Origin: Phycisphaerae bacterium
Lineage (GTDB): Bacteria > Planctomycetota > Phycisphaerae > Sedimentisphaerales > Anaerohalosphaeraceae
Reading direction: 5' to 3'
Length of the DNA: 5,820 nt
Assembly (NCBI GenBank): GCA_003567095.1
Contig: PXAQ01000167.1
Coordinates: forward strand, 1-5,820
Shown here: positions 1-5,820 of the stretch, piece after piece
Position numbering within the stretch: position 1 is the first letter of the stretch
Layout of the letters: each line of letters starts with the position of its first letter
The notes under the pieces: generated by a model
What the model saw: only the letters and a program-made list of their open reading frames with translations
What the model was told of the DNA's origin: nothing
Databases searched by the model: none
Translations under genes and position numbers: made by a program

Positions 1-504
1 GCCGTCCACACGAGTCGCGAACCGGCAATCAACCCGCTGCCCGATTACGTCTGGACCTTCGACGCCGCCTTCACCGGCCATTTGGTGCAAACCGTCTCGC
101 CCGACGGTGCCGCCGACTACCAATACGATCCCCGCGGCCAATTGATCCGTGCCGATTACGATTACCAGACCGGCGAGTTCTACACGTACGACGCCAACGG
201 AAACCGCACGAACCCCGGCTACATCACAGGCGACCACAACCGCCTGTTATCGGACGGCACGTACGACTACGAGTACGACGCCGAAGGCAATCGCACTCGC
301 CGCATCGAAATCGCCACCGGCGAGATCACCGAATACCACTGGGACCACCGCAACCGCCTGGTCCAAGTGCGTACAAGGATCAGTGACCAAGGACCAGTGA
401 CCCGTGACATTTCGTACGCGTACGACCTCTTCAATCGCCGCGTGGCCAAGACCGTGGCGATCGGCAGCGACCGCGCCGCGCCGGAGGACGTCAGGTGCTC
501 GTAG
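1..504 (+). CDS. RHS/YD-repeat protein, 3' part (5' end outside window, C-terminus apparently truncated)
   Basis: The frame is open from the first base and ends at a TAG at 502-504, giving 167 visible residues; the true start lies to the left. Repeated YD-type units are visible: YQYDPRGQLIRADY, YTYDANGNRTN, YEYDAEGNRTRR, YHWDHRNRLVQV and YAYDLFNRRVAK. Such units build the wrapped beta-strand shell of RHS and teneurin-like proteins, which are usually large exported or surface proteins, sometimes carrying a variable C-terminal toxin. Here the reading frame stops about 20 residues after the last YD unit. The RHS core signature that normally follows (a DPxG-type motif with NxYxY) is absent, so the gene is probably truncated. 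The last codons (about 462-504) overlap a decayed gene fragment on the opposite strand. A 14-bp imperfect tandem duplication lies inside the coding sequence at 375-402. The family call is firm. Whether the protein is still functional is doubtful. Confidence 0.85.
   Translation, partial: AVHTSREPAINPLPDYVWTFDAAFTGHLVQTVSPDGAADYQYDPRGQLIRADYDYQTGEFYTYDANGNRTNPGYITGDHNRLLSDGTYDYEYDAEGNRTRRIEIATGEITEYHWDHRNRLVQVRTRISDQGPVTRDISYAYDLFNRRVAKTVAIGSDRAAPEDVRCS
375..402 (+). repeat. 14-bp imperfect tandem duplication inside the RHS gene
   Basis: Two abutting units, AAGGATCAGTGACC (375-388) and AAGGACCAGTGACC (389-402), differ at one base. The unit length is not a multiple of three, so the copies are read in different frames (R-I-S-D, then Q-G-P-V-T). 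Loss or gain of one unit would shift the RHS frame. Confidence 0.85.
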
Positions 505-707
505 CGTTGATTCAGCGTATGGACGGCATCGTCAAGCTCGTCGCGGAACTGCTCATCTGGTATTCGAAGCCGTCAATCGCCTCCTGACGGATCAACCGCA
601 CCCCGGGTTCGGGGTACGGCAGGGTGAGGCCCTTTCCAGTATTTGACGATACGGTTGCGTAGCGAGGTGGAAGGTTGAAGCGCCACGGGTTCGAGGGCGG
701 TGGTCAT
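462..707 (-). pseudogene. Degenerate N-terminal fragment of a planctomycete hypothetical protein, two frameshifts
   Basis: Read on the minus strand, three protein-like segments follow one another in changing frames. From ATG at 707 down to 630 the read begins MTTALEPVALQPSTSL and ends RIVKYWKG. After one extra base, 628-551 gives LTLPYPEPGVRLIRQEAIDG and then FEYQMS. After two more bases, 548 to about 462 gives FRDELDDAVHTLNQRYEHLT and then a few weaker residues. Together they look like the start of a soluble, helix-rich protein of about the type found beside MoxR/VWA genes (DUF3150-like from memory, not certain). The original frame hits a TGA shortly after the first shift, so no intact product is possible. 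No ribosome binding site is seen before the ATG. The fragment ends where the RHS reading frame begins on the other strand, which suggests an insertion, inversion or deletion joined the two. Sequencing error could explain one shift but hardly both plus the missing remainder. Confidence 0.6.
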
Positions 708-1424
708 AAGGGGCTACGTTTAATTAGCTACCCGGGGGCGTAAAGTAAATGCTGGGTGTGCCCGGCACGGATGGGCAATTTGGGCCGGGGCCGGGTTGAC
801 CGACCGGGAGAAGCGTTTCCGCGGTCAGTGACGGGGCGACGTCAGCTGGTGACGCGGCTAGAATTCGGGCACATTCACAGTTCCTGTGGGTGGTGCGGTT
901 GCAGCCATACTACGCGGGGCGCGCACCAATAGGTTGAATCGAGAAGAAGAACCGCTCAGAATGACCGGTTCAGGAAAGAGGTTCGGGGGCAACAGCGGAA
1001 AGTGGCGCGGGTGGGGTTCGGCTGAGGGATCAATCGACGCTGGACCACGCGCGCGGCGGGTGACCGGCCCTGAGTCCGTCCCGACCGCTTCCTGAATTGT
1101 CGGCAGGCGGGCAGGAAGAAAGGTAGCGCGTGCTGAATCTCCGAAACCATCTCCATGATCCAAGAGCTATGGGTCCATGCCGAAGTCAGGGATACATCAA
1201 TGGCCGCTCGGCTACAAGCAAGGGACCTGCCGAATTGCTGCCTATAGGCTATGCGCTGCCCACCCAGGCAAACCCATGCCCCAGTGATTTGAATTTCGTT
1301 CCACCCTGGAGTCGGGTATTGACAGTGGCTTCGTGGTCGGCGAGACTGAAATAAAGAACTGTTCCTAGCCAAGTGGGGCGGAAAACAGCTTGCCCACAAA
1401 CTGAATGAGCGAAGGTTTAATGTT
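708..1424. other. Long intergenic stretch without a convincing gene
   Basis: About 700 bases separate the decayed fragment from the first DUF1559 gene. Several frames stay open here on both strands (for example minus 858-1163 and 956-1399), but their predicted products are rich in Arg, Ser and Pro, lack recognisable motifs, overlap one another and have no clear ribosome binding sites. One short plus-strand read at 1155-1247 (starts MIQELWVHAEVRD, 30 residues) has a plausible amphipathic helix composition but no Shine-Dalgarno sequence, and may be a remnant or chance. A weak imperfect palindrome lies at 840-854 (CGTCA and TGACG arms around GCTGG). A perfect TTGACA is at 1319-1324, but no good -10 element follows at the right distance. 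The promoter of the downstream gene must lie somewhere in this stretch; I cannot place it. Confidence 0.5.
1411..1415 (+). promoter_or_regulatory. Ribosome binding site for the first DUF1559 gene
   Basis: GAAGG lies 9 bases before the ATG at 1425. Nearby ATGs at 1405 and 1420 are in another frame, so this site supports 1425 as the start. It is a moderate match to the anti-Shine-Dalgarno sequence. Confidence 0.5.
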
Positions 1425-2549
1425 ATGGCATCATCTCGTAAGAATCACACATTCTTTGGGCATCGGAATCTCAGTTTCACGCGCCGTCAATTCGGTCGAA
1501 CGCGTGCGTTTACGTTGGTCGAATTGCTGGTGGTGATCGCGATTATCGGGATCTTGGTCGCATTGTTGTTGCCTGCGATTCAGGCTGCCCGCGAGGCGGC
1601 GCGCCGGTCGCAGTGCACCAATAATCTGCGGCAATTGGGAGTGGCTCATCACAACTACCATGATACCCATGGCACGTTCACATTCATGCAGGGGCATCCC
1701 AGCACTGGGCGATTACGGATCAGCGGTTTCATTCCCTTGCTGCCGTTCATTGAGCAGCATGCGATGTGGGAGGAGATCCAGGGGGCGATTGATGCAGGAA
1801 CCAATCCGGTTCCGTGGGAAGTTTGGGATGCTTGGGAAGAGTCGCCAACGTCGTTGCATTGCCCCTCAGACGCGGGGCCTTTTTCGAACATGGTTTATCG
1901 CAACACCACGCGAATCAACAACTATTCGTTTTCCGTGGGGGACTCGATCGCGAATCTGCGTGAGGGCGAATACACACGTGGCATGTTCATGACGCGTCAG
2001 ACCGTACAGCTTGCGCAAGTCACGGATGGCACCAGCAACACGGTGATGATGAGCGAGCGACTGGTAGGTCAAGCGGTGCCCAGCGGTTCGAATGTGACGC
2101 TGTCAGCTCAGGAATGTCTCCATGTGCGGGGTGTTGCCAGCGGTGTGGGGGGTCTTCGCGATGCCCCCATCAACTGTCTTTCGGTGACCGACGGTCGTTA
2201 TTTCATCGAAGGGACTCGGGCCAATGGCGGTGGGGGTCGCACAGGTCTGTCATGGCAGGATGGCCGGCCCCATGGCGTGGCGTTCAATACCGTTTTCCCT
2301 CCCAATGCTCCTTCCTGCGGCGAAGACTCCGCCACGTCGGCGAATCATCACCATTTGGTGATCCCGCCGACCAGCGGGCATCCTGGAGGAGCGAATGTGT
2401 TGATGGTAGACGGTTCGGTTCGCATGGTCACCGACTCGATCGACACCGGCGATTTGGGAGCCCGGCAACCGAGTCGCGGCCCCAGTCGTTACGGGGTCTG
2501 GGGAGCTTTGGGTTCTCGGGAAGGCGGCGAGTCGATCGGCGATTTCTAG
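1425..2549 (+). CDS. DUF1559 family protein with prepilin-type N-terminus and H-X9-DG motif
   Basis: The product has 374 residues, a normal length for planctomycete DUF1559 proteins. A basic leader (residues 1-28, ending GRTRA) precedes F29-T-L-V-E33, the class III/type IV pilin cleavage motif with Glu at +5. Ala instead of Gly sits before the cut, which prepilin peptidases can tolerate. One hydrophobic helix follows (about 29-52), then the [14 protein letters not shown] and NNLRQLG segment typical of the family. Further family marks are VTDGTSNTV at 199-207 and the C-terminal [12 protein letters not shown] at 319-330, which fits H-X9-DG exactly. The protein is expected to sit in the envelope, anchored by the N-terminal helix with the rest exported. 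Its role is unknown. It shares about 70% identity over the last 78 residues (counted by eye) with the second DUF1559 protein in this window. The lipoprotein gene starts 82 bases downstream on the same strand and is probably co-transcribed. Confidence 0.93.
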   Translation: MASSRKNHTFFGHRNLSFTRRQFGRTRAFTLVELLVVIAIIGILVALLLPAIQAAREAARRSQCTNNLRQLGVAHHNYHDTHGTFTFMQGHPSTGRLRISGFIPLLPFIEQHAMWEEIQGAIDAGTNPVPWEVWDAWEESPTSLHCPSDAGPFSNMVYRNTTRINNYSFSVGDSIANLREGEYTRGMFMTRQTVQLAQVTDGTSNTVMMSERLVGQAVPSGSNVTLSAQECLHVRGVASGVGGLRDAPINCLSVTDGRYFIEGTRANGGGGRTGLSWQDGRPHGVAFNTVFPPNAPSCGEDSATSANHHHLVIPPTSGHPGGANVLMVDGSVRMVTDSIDTGDLGARQPSRGPSRYGVWGALGSREGGESIGDF

Positions 2550-2617
2550 ACGGTTGCGAGACAAATCCATCGGATGATCGCCGGGAGGGCACCGGTCCGA
2601 CCGGCGGATTGAAACAA

Positions 2618-2622
2618 AAGGA
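2618..2622 (+). promoter_or_regulatory. Ribosome binding site for the first lipoprotein gene
   Basis: AAGGA stands 9 bases before the ATG at 2632 and 12 before the adjacent ATG at 2635. The spacing favours 2632 slightly; the two starts differ by one Met only. Confidence 0.55.
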
Positions 2623-2631
2623 CCAACCAAA

Positions 2632-3108
2632 ATGATGAGCAGAGTTTTTTTAGGGCGTTGTCTTTCTCTAGTGGCGGTCGCTTTGAGCCTTCCGTGCTTG
2701 TTGGGCGGTTGCGGTGCCGGGGACCACCCGGACACGTATCCGGTAGGGGGGGTGGTCACGTTAAACGGTCAACCAGTGGCCGAAGCGACGGTGAATTTCT
2801 TCCCGGTAGCGGAAGGACAAAGCAGCGTTGGTAGGACGGACGCTCAGGGAAGGTATGAATTGACGACCTTCGATCCGGGGGACGGTGCGTTGCCTGGGGA
2901 GTATCAGGTGGCGATTTCCAAATATGAATTGCCCTCGGGTGCGGCTGATGTGGATACCGAACCTTCGGAGGAAGGCTCGAGCGACCCGGAATCACTCGTG
3001 CCACAGAATGTTCTGCCCGAGCGTTATGCCAGCCCACAGACTTCCGAACTGAGGGCGACCGTCAGCGAGGGCACAAACCGCCTTGATTTTGAGCTACAAG
3101 GGGGTTAA
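2632..3108 (+). CDS. Small lipoprotein with carboxypeptidase-regulatory-like domain
   Basis: The product has 158 residues. A short charged start and a hydrophobic stretch (about 5-24) lead to the lipobox L24-G-G-C27, so it is probably exported, lipidated on C27 and held in a membrane. A beta-sandwich segment of the carboxypeptidase-regulatory-like type follows, with YPVGGVVTLNGQPVAEATV (36-54), a DAQGRYEL turn (70-77) and LPGEYQV (87-93). An acidic Ser/Glu/Asp-rich linker spans about 101-121, and the C-terminal part has LPERYASPQTSEL (128-140) and ends LDFELQGG. Proteins of this plan are common as short lipoproteins in planctomycetes and often follow DUF1559 genes. No catalytic residues are visible, and a binding or structural role is the most that can be inferred. 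It is paralogous to the minus-strand lipoprotein at 3222-3692 over nearly its full length. A hairpin with a T-tract follows the stop codon. Confidence 0.88.
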   Translation: MMSRVFLGRCLSLVAVALSLPCLLGGCGAGDHPDTYPVGGVVTLNGQPVAEATVNFFPVAEGQSSVGRTDAQGRYELTTFDPGDGALPGEYQVAISKYELPSGAADVDTEPSEEGSSDPESLVPQNVLPERYASPQTSELRATVSEGTNRLDFELQGG

Positions 3109-3118
3109 GGGGCCAATT

Positions 3119-3170
3119 CCGTCACGGTCGTGGGCCGTCCTCCCCAAGATCCGTGACGGTCAGGCTTTTT
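3119..3170 (+). terminator. Candidate intrinsic terminator between the convergent units
   Basis: CCGTCACGG (3119-3127) and CCGTGACGG (3151-3159) form a perfect 9-bp stem with a 23-base loop. TTTTT follows at 3166-3170, six bases after the stem. The hairpin begins 10 bases after the first lipoprotein's stop codon. The long loop and the gap before the T-tract make it a weaker terminator than the textbook form. On the minus strand the same hairpin has no T-tract, so it could at most act inefficiently for the opposite unit. Confidence 0.5.
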
Positions 3171-3221
3171 CAAATCTTCTGAGACGATGGGGCGTCTACG
3201 CGGCAAGCGCGAACCAGGCCT

Positions 3222-3692
3222 TCAATCGGTCAGTTCCAAGTCAATCATGTTGGGACTTTCGGTGACCGTTGCCGTCAGTTCGGATGTGGCTGGATTCGCG
3301 TAACGTTCGGGCAACAGGTTTTCGGGAACCATCGCCGGCGCATCGGGGTCATAGTCGGCGTCGTCCTCCGATACGTCGGGGCTTGGAGTCAGCTGCGAGA
3401 ACTTAGTGACCGTGACTTGGTACTCACCGGGCACGGCGCCGTCACCTGGGACGAAGCTGGTCAATTCGTAGCGTCCCTGAGAATCGGTGACGCCCACGGC
3501 GCTGCCCGAGCCGTCGACCAGCTGAAAATTGACATTGGCGTTCGCGACCGGTTCGCCATTCATGGTCACCGTTCCGGTGACGGGGTATCTGGAGGGACGC
3601 CCGTCATCCCCCACCCCGCTACACCCGAACCCGCACAGGGGGATCGCCAGCAGGGCTACCGCAAGCAGGTTATGCGAAATCTTTCGCTGCAT
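3222..3692 (-). CDS. Small exported protein, probable lipoprotein, with carboxypeptidase-regulatory-like domain
   Basis: The product has 156 residues and is the paralogue of the plus-strand lipoprotein. Shared blocks include YPVxGxVTxNGxPVA (36-50), the SQGRYELTSF turn (71-80), PGDGAVPGEYQV (82-93) and LPERYANPATSEL (127-139), with an acidic linker between (about 104-118). The N-terminus MQRKISHN is basic and a hydrophobic stretch (about 9-19) follows. The likely lipidated residue is C24 in CGFGC. Its -3 position is Gly rather than Leu/Val/Ile, so the lipobox is not canonical; C20 is a poorer alternative. The start is fixed by a strong GGAGG seven bases upstream. It lies 129 bases downstream of the DUF1559 gene on the same strand and is probably in one transcript with it. 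The function is unknown; a binding or structural role at the cell envelope is inferred from the fold type only. Confidence 0.86.
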   Translation of the reverse strand: MQRKISHNLLAVALLAIPLCGFGCSGVGDDGRPSRYPVTGTVTMNGEPVANANVNFQLVDGSGSAVGVTDSQGRYELTSFVPGDGAVPGEYQVTVTKFSQLTPSPDVSEDDADYDPDAPAMVPENLLPERYANPATSELTATVTESPNMIDLELTD

Positions 3693-3699
3693 CTCATTG

Positions 3700-3704
3700 C
3701 CTCC
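3700..3704 (-). promoter_or_regulatory. Strong ribosome binding site for the second lipoprotein gene
   Basis: On the minus strand GGAGG ends seven bases before the ATG at 3692. An ATG at 3697 lies closer but out of frame, so 3692 is the start. Confidence 0.75.
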
Positions 3705-3821
3705 GAAGGTAATCGCTTGTTTTTCGAAACGCAGAATCCAGAAGTTTCCCGGGGGCTCTCGAAGATTTGGGCTCAGAACACCCCGGACTTAGCATTCGTC
3801 TCATCTTGCGAGGGAAACGTC

Positions 3822-4925
3822 TCAATCGATCTGGACGCTCTCGCCACCGTCTTTGGAGCCCAGCGCGCCCCACACACCATAACGGCTGGGACCACGATCC
3901 GGCTGACGAACTCCCAGATTACCCGTATCGATTGTGTCAGTAATGAAGCGGATTGCTCCGTCCACCAACAGGACATTTACGCCTCCCGGATGGCGGCTGG
4001 TGGGAGGCAGTACCAGATGATGCTGGTCTCCCGAGGTGCCACTATCTTCGCCACACGAGGGGGCGTTGGGCGGCAGGACCGTGTTGAAACCCACATAGTG
4101 CGCATTTCCATCTTGCCAGGAAAGCCCGGTGCGACCGGCCCCGCCGACAGCTTGAGTTCCGTCAACATAATGGCGACCGTCGGTGGTTGTGAAGCAGTTG
4201 CCGGGTGCATCTCGCAACCCGCCGACGCCCATCGCAATCCCGAGAACGTGTTCGAGTTGTTGTGCTTCGACCGAACGCCATGAACCGCTAGAGGAAACGG
4301 GAGCATTCATTAGACGTTCGCTCATGAATACCGTATTGCTGGTCCCGTCGGTTACCTGCGAAATGCTCACGCACCGCCTTCGCATGAACATGCCTCTCAG
4401 GTGCTCGCCGTCACGCACCGACGCGACCTGATCCCCCAATGAGAACGAATAGCTATGCACGCGAGTATGGTTTCGGTAAACCCCCCCTCCGTAGGCGCCA
4501 GGGTCCGACGGGCACCTAAGAGTAGTCGGAGCGACCTCCCAAGTAGACCAAGTATTCCAGGGCGCCGGACCACCGGGCGGATCGCCACTCTGAATTTCCT
4601 CGTAAAGCGCCCCCTGTTCGATAAAGGGCAGCAAGGGGATAAAGCCGGAGAGACGCCCCCTGTTTGAGGTGGAACTGCTGCTACCCTCAGTCCCACCGCG
4701 ACGAAACACAAATACGCCATGGGTGTCGTGATAGTTGTGTAATCCCATGCCGAGTTGCTTCAAATTGTTTACACACTGCGTTCGCCGGGCCGCTTCACGC
4801 GCCGCCTGAATGGCCGGCAGCAGCAGCGCGACCAGAATCCCAATGATGGCGATCACGACTAAAAGTTCGACCAGTGTGAAGCCGTGGCCGGGCTTCAGAA
4901 CCGGGTGAGGATTCCCTCGTTGCAT
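3822..4925 (-). CDS. DUF1559 family protein with prepilin-type N-terminus and H-X9-DG motif (second copy)
   Basis: With the start at ATG 4925 the product has 367 residues. A short basic leader (1-15, ending KPGHG) precedes F16-T-L-V-E20, the canonical prepilin peptidase site with Gly at -1 and Glu at +5. The hydrophobic helix covers about 16-39 and is followed by [20 protein letters not shown] is at 191-199 and [12 protein letters not shown] at 312-323, fitting H-X9-DG. Four cysteines (C51, C138, C244, C291) match C64, C146, C251 and C298 of the plus-strand paralogue. The frame remains open upstream to a TTG at 4994, which would add 23 residues, but that start has no ribosome binding site and would give an unusually long leader, whereas AAGGAG stands seven bases before 4925. 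It is expected to be an envelope protein of unknown role, co-transcribed with the lipoprotein gene that follows. Confidence 0.93.
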   Translation of the reverse strand: MQRGNPHPVLKPGHGFTLVELLVVIAIIGILVALLLPAIQAAREAARRTQCVNNLKQLGMGLHNYHDTHGVFVFRRGGTEGSSSSTSNRGRLSGFIPLLPFIEQGALYEEIQSGDPPGGPAPWNTWSTWEVAPTTLRCPSDPGAYGGGVYRNHTRVHSYSFSLGDQVASVRDGEHLRGMFMRRRCVSISQVTDGTSNTVFMSERLMNAPVSSSGSWRSVEAQQLEHVLGIAMGVGGLRDAPGNCFTTTDGRHYVDGTQAVGGAGRTGLSWQDGNAHYVGFNTVLPPNAPSCGEDSGTSGDQHHLVLPPTSRHPGGVNVLLVDGAIRFITDTIDTGNLGVRQPDRGPSRYGVWGALGSKDGGESVQID

Positions 4926-4932
4926 GGTTTGG

Positions 4933-4938
4933 CTCCTT
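4933..4938 (-). promoter_or_regulatory. Strong ribosome binding site that sets the DUF1559 start at 4925
   Basis: On the minus strand AAGGAG is followed by a seven-base spacer and ATG at 4925. This decides against the TTG start at 4994. Confidence 0.85.
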
Positions 4939-5105
4939 AAGAGTTGAATCAGGAAACTGACGACACCGACGCTCCTACCCCTCAATCGCGGCAATTCGAA
5001 TCAAAAGCCACCGTAAATACGATCCTACGTGCCCAAGAATGGTCTCCCTGCACCAATCAGCCGCGTCATTCGGTGTCACCAAGTTGGCCCGTGACATATG
5101 ATTGC

Positions 5106-5134
5106 ATTCTAAAGCCCCTCCAAAACAAAAGCAA
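5106..5134 (-). promoter_or_regulatory. Putative sigma70-type promoter of the minus-strand unit
   Basis: On the minus strand TTGCTT (5134-5129) and TAGAAT (5111-5106) are separated by exactly 17 bases. The -10 matches TATAAT at five of six positions; the -35 matches only its first three. The site lies within an AT-rich leader about 180 bases before the DUF1559 start. It would give a 5' untranslated region of roughly 170 bases. This is inference from spacing and sequence only. Confidence 0.35.
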
Positions 5135-5820
5135 GAATTCGTGCCGCTCTTTGGAAGGGGTAAATTTGGACGCGAAGCAGATCAAAATGGCCGCAAACTG
5201 TTCTACGCCAATTGTTTACAAAAAAATTCAAAAATTTTCCAGATTTTCAATTAGCTACAACATTAGAGGGGTTCGTGCCGCTTCTGTTCGAAGAGAGCTT
5301 TCGGCAAGCGTGCAAAACTTTGGATTTTTTTCGCGGCCGCGGATGGCCGGCCGCGGTCCGCGTGAGGTGGGGATGGCAGCGGTGTGCGGTGCTGGAGATT
5401 CGAAGCGATCCGTGGCCGGCCACCGGGGTGTCCATGGGTCCGCGGAGGAAGTCGTCGCCCCAGCTGGCTTAGACCGGACGCCGATCGAGTTGCTGGTGCG
5501 AGATCAGAAGGCCGTGGCCCAGCAGGGACAGGGAACGGTCGTTCTACGACGGCGGTTGCTGCCGGCTCTGGCTCGAGCGGGAATCGGCTGGGCGACGTGC
5601 TGGCCGTGTCGGGATCGGGGTCCTGAGTTCGATGGAACAGCGAGTTTCTTTGTCGTGGCCGCTTGGCGGTCGGTCTGTCATTTTGGCAGTCGGTTGCTCG
5701 CTTGTGTCCTCGTTCCGGGAGCCATGCCTTCGGGTCTCATGCGGTGAATGTCCCGGGCTTCGCCTGCATCGGCTTGGCCTGGCGGCCTGCATGGTTGGGC
5801 TTGATGCGCATTTTTCCTCC
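5135..5820. other. Region without a supported gene: AT-rich leader, then an abrupt GC-rich block
   Basis: From 5135 to about 5330 the DNA is AT-rich, with runs such as AAAAAATTCAAAAATTTT around 5220-5238. At about 5331 it turns sharply GC-rich and stays so to the end. Long open frames exist in the GC-rich part on both strands: plus from upstream to 5747, plus from 5473 to the edge, and minus from 5736 to about 5262. None shows a known motif, and the products are Arg/Pro/Ser-rich or Cys-rich in the way chance frames are in GC-rich DNA. A minus-strand micro-ORF at 5811-5737 (24 residues, starting MRIKPNHAGRQAK) has GGAGG four bases before its ATG, which is a little close. An 8-bp inverted repeat, CGCGGCCG/CGGCCGCG, is at 5332-5355. 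The block may be noncoding or an old remnant. Confidence 0.45.

Noticed and set aside
720..748. Promoter for the decayed minus-strand fragment (TTTACT, 17 bases, TAATTA)
   Set aside because: The -10 candidate matches only two of six positions, and the fragment is broken, so there is little support.
1319..1347. Perfect TTGACA at 1319-1324 as the -35 of the first DUF1559 gene
   Set aside because: At 17-base spacing the -10 would be GAGACT (three of six matches), and shifted spacings are no better. A lone hexamer is expected by chance.
956..1399. Minus-strand 147-residue open frame in the intergenic stretch
   Set aside because: It has no motif or ribosome binding site, overlaps other equally open frames, and its composition is typical of noncoding GC-rich DNA.
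3417..4283. Plus-strand 288-residue open frame opposite the second unit
   Set aside because: It is the antisense shadow of the lipoprotein and DUF1559 genes, whose motifs are unmistakable on the minus strand.
5138..5282. Direct repeat TTCGTGCCGCT at 5138-5148 and 5272-5282
   Set aside because: An 11-base match is expected a few times by chance in a window of this size, and the flanks do not match.
5325..5355. T-run at 5325-5331 next to a GC-rich inverted repeat as a terminator
   Set aside because: The T-run comes before the hairpin on the plus strand and becomes an A-run after it on the minus strand, so the polarity is wrong for intrinsic termination in either direction.
4944..5747. Plus-strand 267-residue open frame as a gene
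   Set aside because: It begins inside the minus-strand leader, has no ribosome binding site, crosses the AT-rich/GC-rich boundary and shows no motif. It is best explained as a chance open frame.
1..5820. CRISPR array, tRNA, rRNA, insertion sequence or transposase
   Set aside because: No regularly spaced repeats, tRNA-like cloverleaf, rRNA-like sequence, transposase motifs or paired terminal inverted repeats were seen on reading both strands.

Overview
The window looks like chromosomal DNA of a planctomycete, most likely a member of the Pirellulales. The evidence is a pair of DUF1559 pseudopilin-like genes (an FTLVELL-type N-terminal segment plus a C-terminal H-X9-DG motif), each followed by a small lipoprotein with a carboxypeptidase-regulatory-like fold, and a YD-repeat (RHS) gene next door. 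Expanded DUF1559 families of this kind are a hallmark of Planctomycetota. The assignment rests on protein family and gene arrangement, not on any marker gene.

Layout. Positions 1-504 hold the 3' part of an RHS/YD-repeat gene that enters from the left edge and stops abruptly, without the usual RHS core end. Overlapping its end, on the minus strand (707 down to about 462), is a decayed gene fragment readable only across two frameshifts, so this corner looks like a rearrangement scar. From 708 to 1424 no convincing gene is visible. From 1425 to 3108 a plus-strand unit encodes a DUF1559 protein and a lipoprotein. A 9-bp stem hairpin with a T-tract follows at 3119-3170. From 4925 down to 3222 a minus-strand unit encodes a second DUF1559 protein and a second lipoprotein in the same order. 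The two units are paralogous and face each other tail to tail. A putative sigma70-type promoter for the minus unit lies at 5106-5134, in an AT-rich leader. From about 5331 to the end the DNA turns abruptly GC-rich and holds no gene I can support.

How the genes may work together. In both units the first product has a class III/type IV pilin-like signal and one N-terminal hydrophobic helix, which suggests processing by a prepilin peptidase and an envelope location. The second product is predicted to be a lipid-anchored exported protein with a beta-sandwich domain. The repeated pairing suggests that the two act at the same envelope site. Their function is unknown, and the sequence shows no enzyme or transporter that would define it.

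I did not find a convincing new defence, mobile or RNA-based system. The points most worth a second look are the inverted duplicated DUF1559-lipoprotein unit and the broken antisense gene fragment fused against the RHS end.
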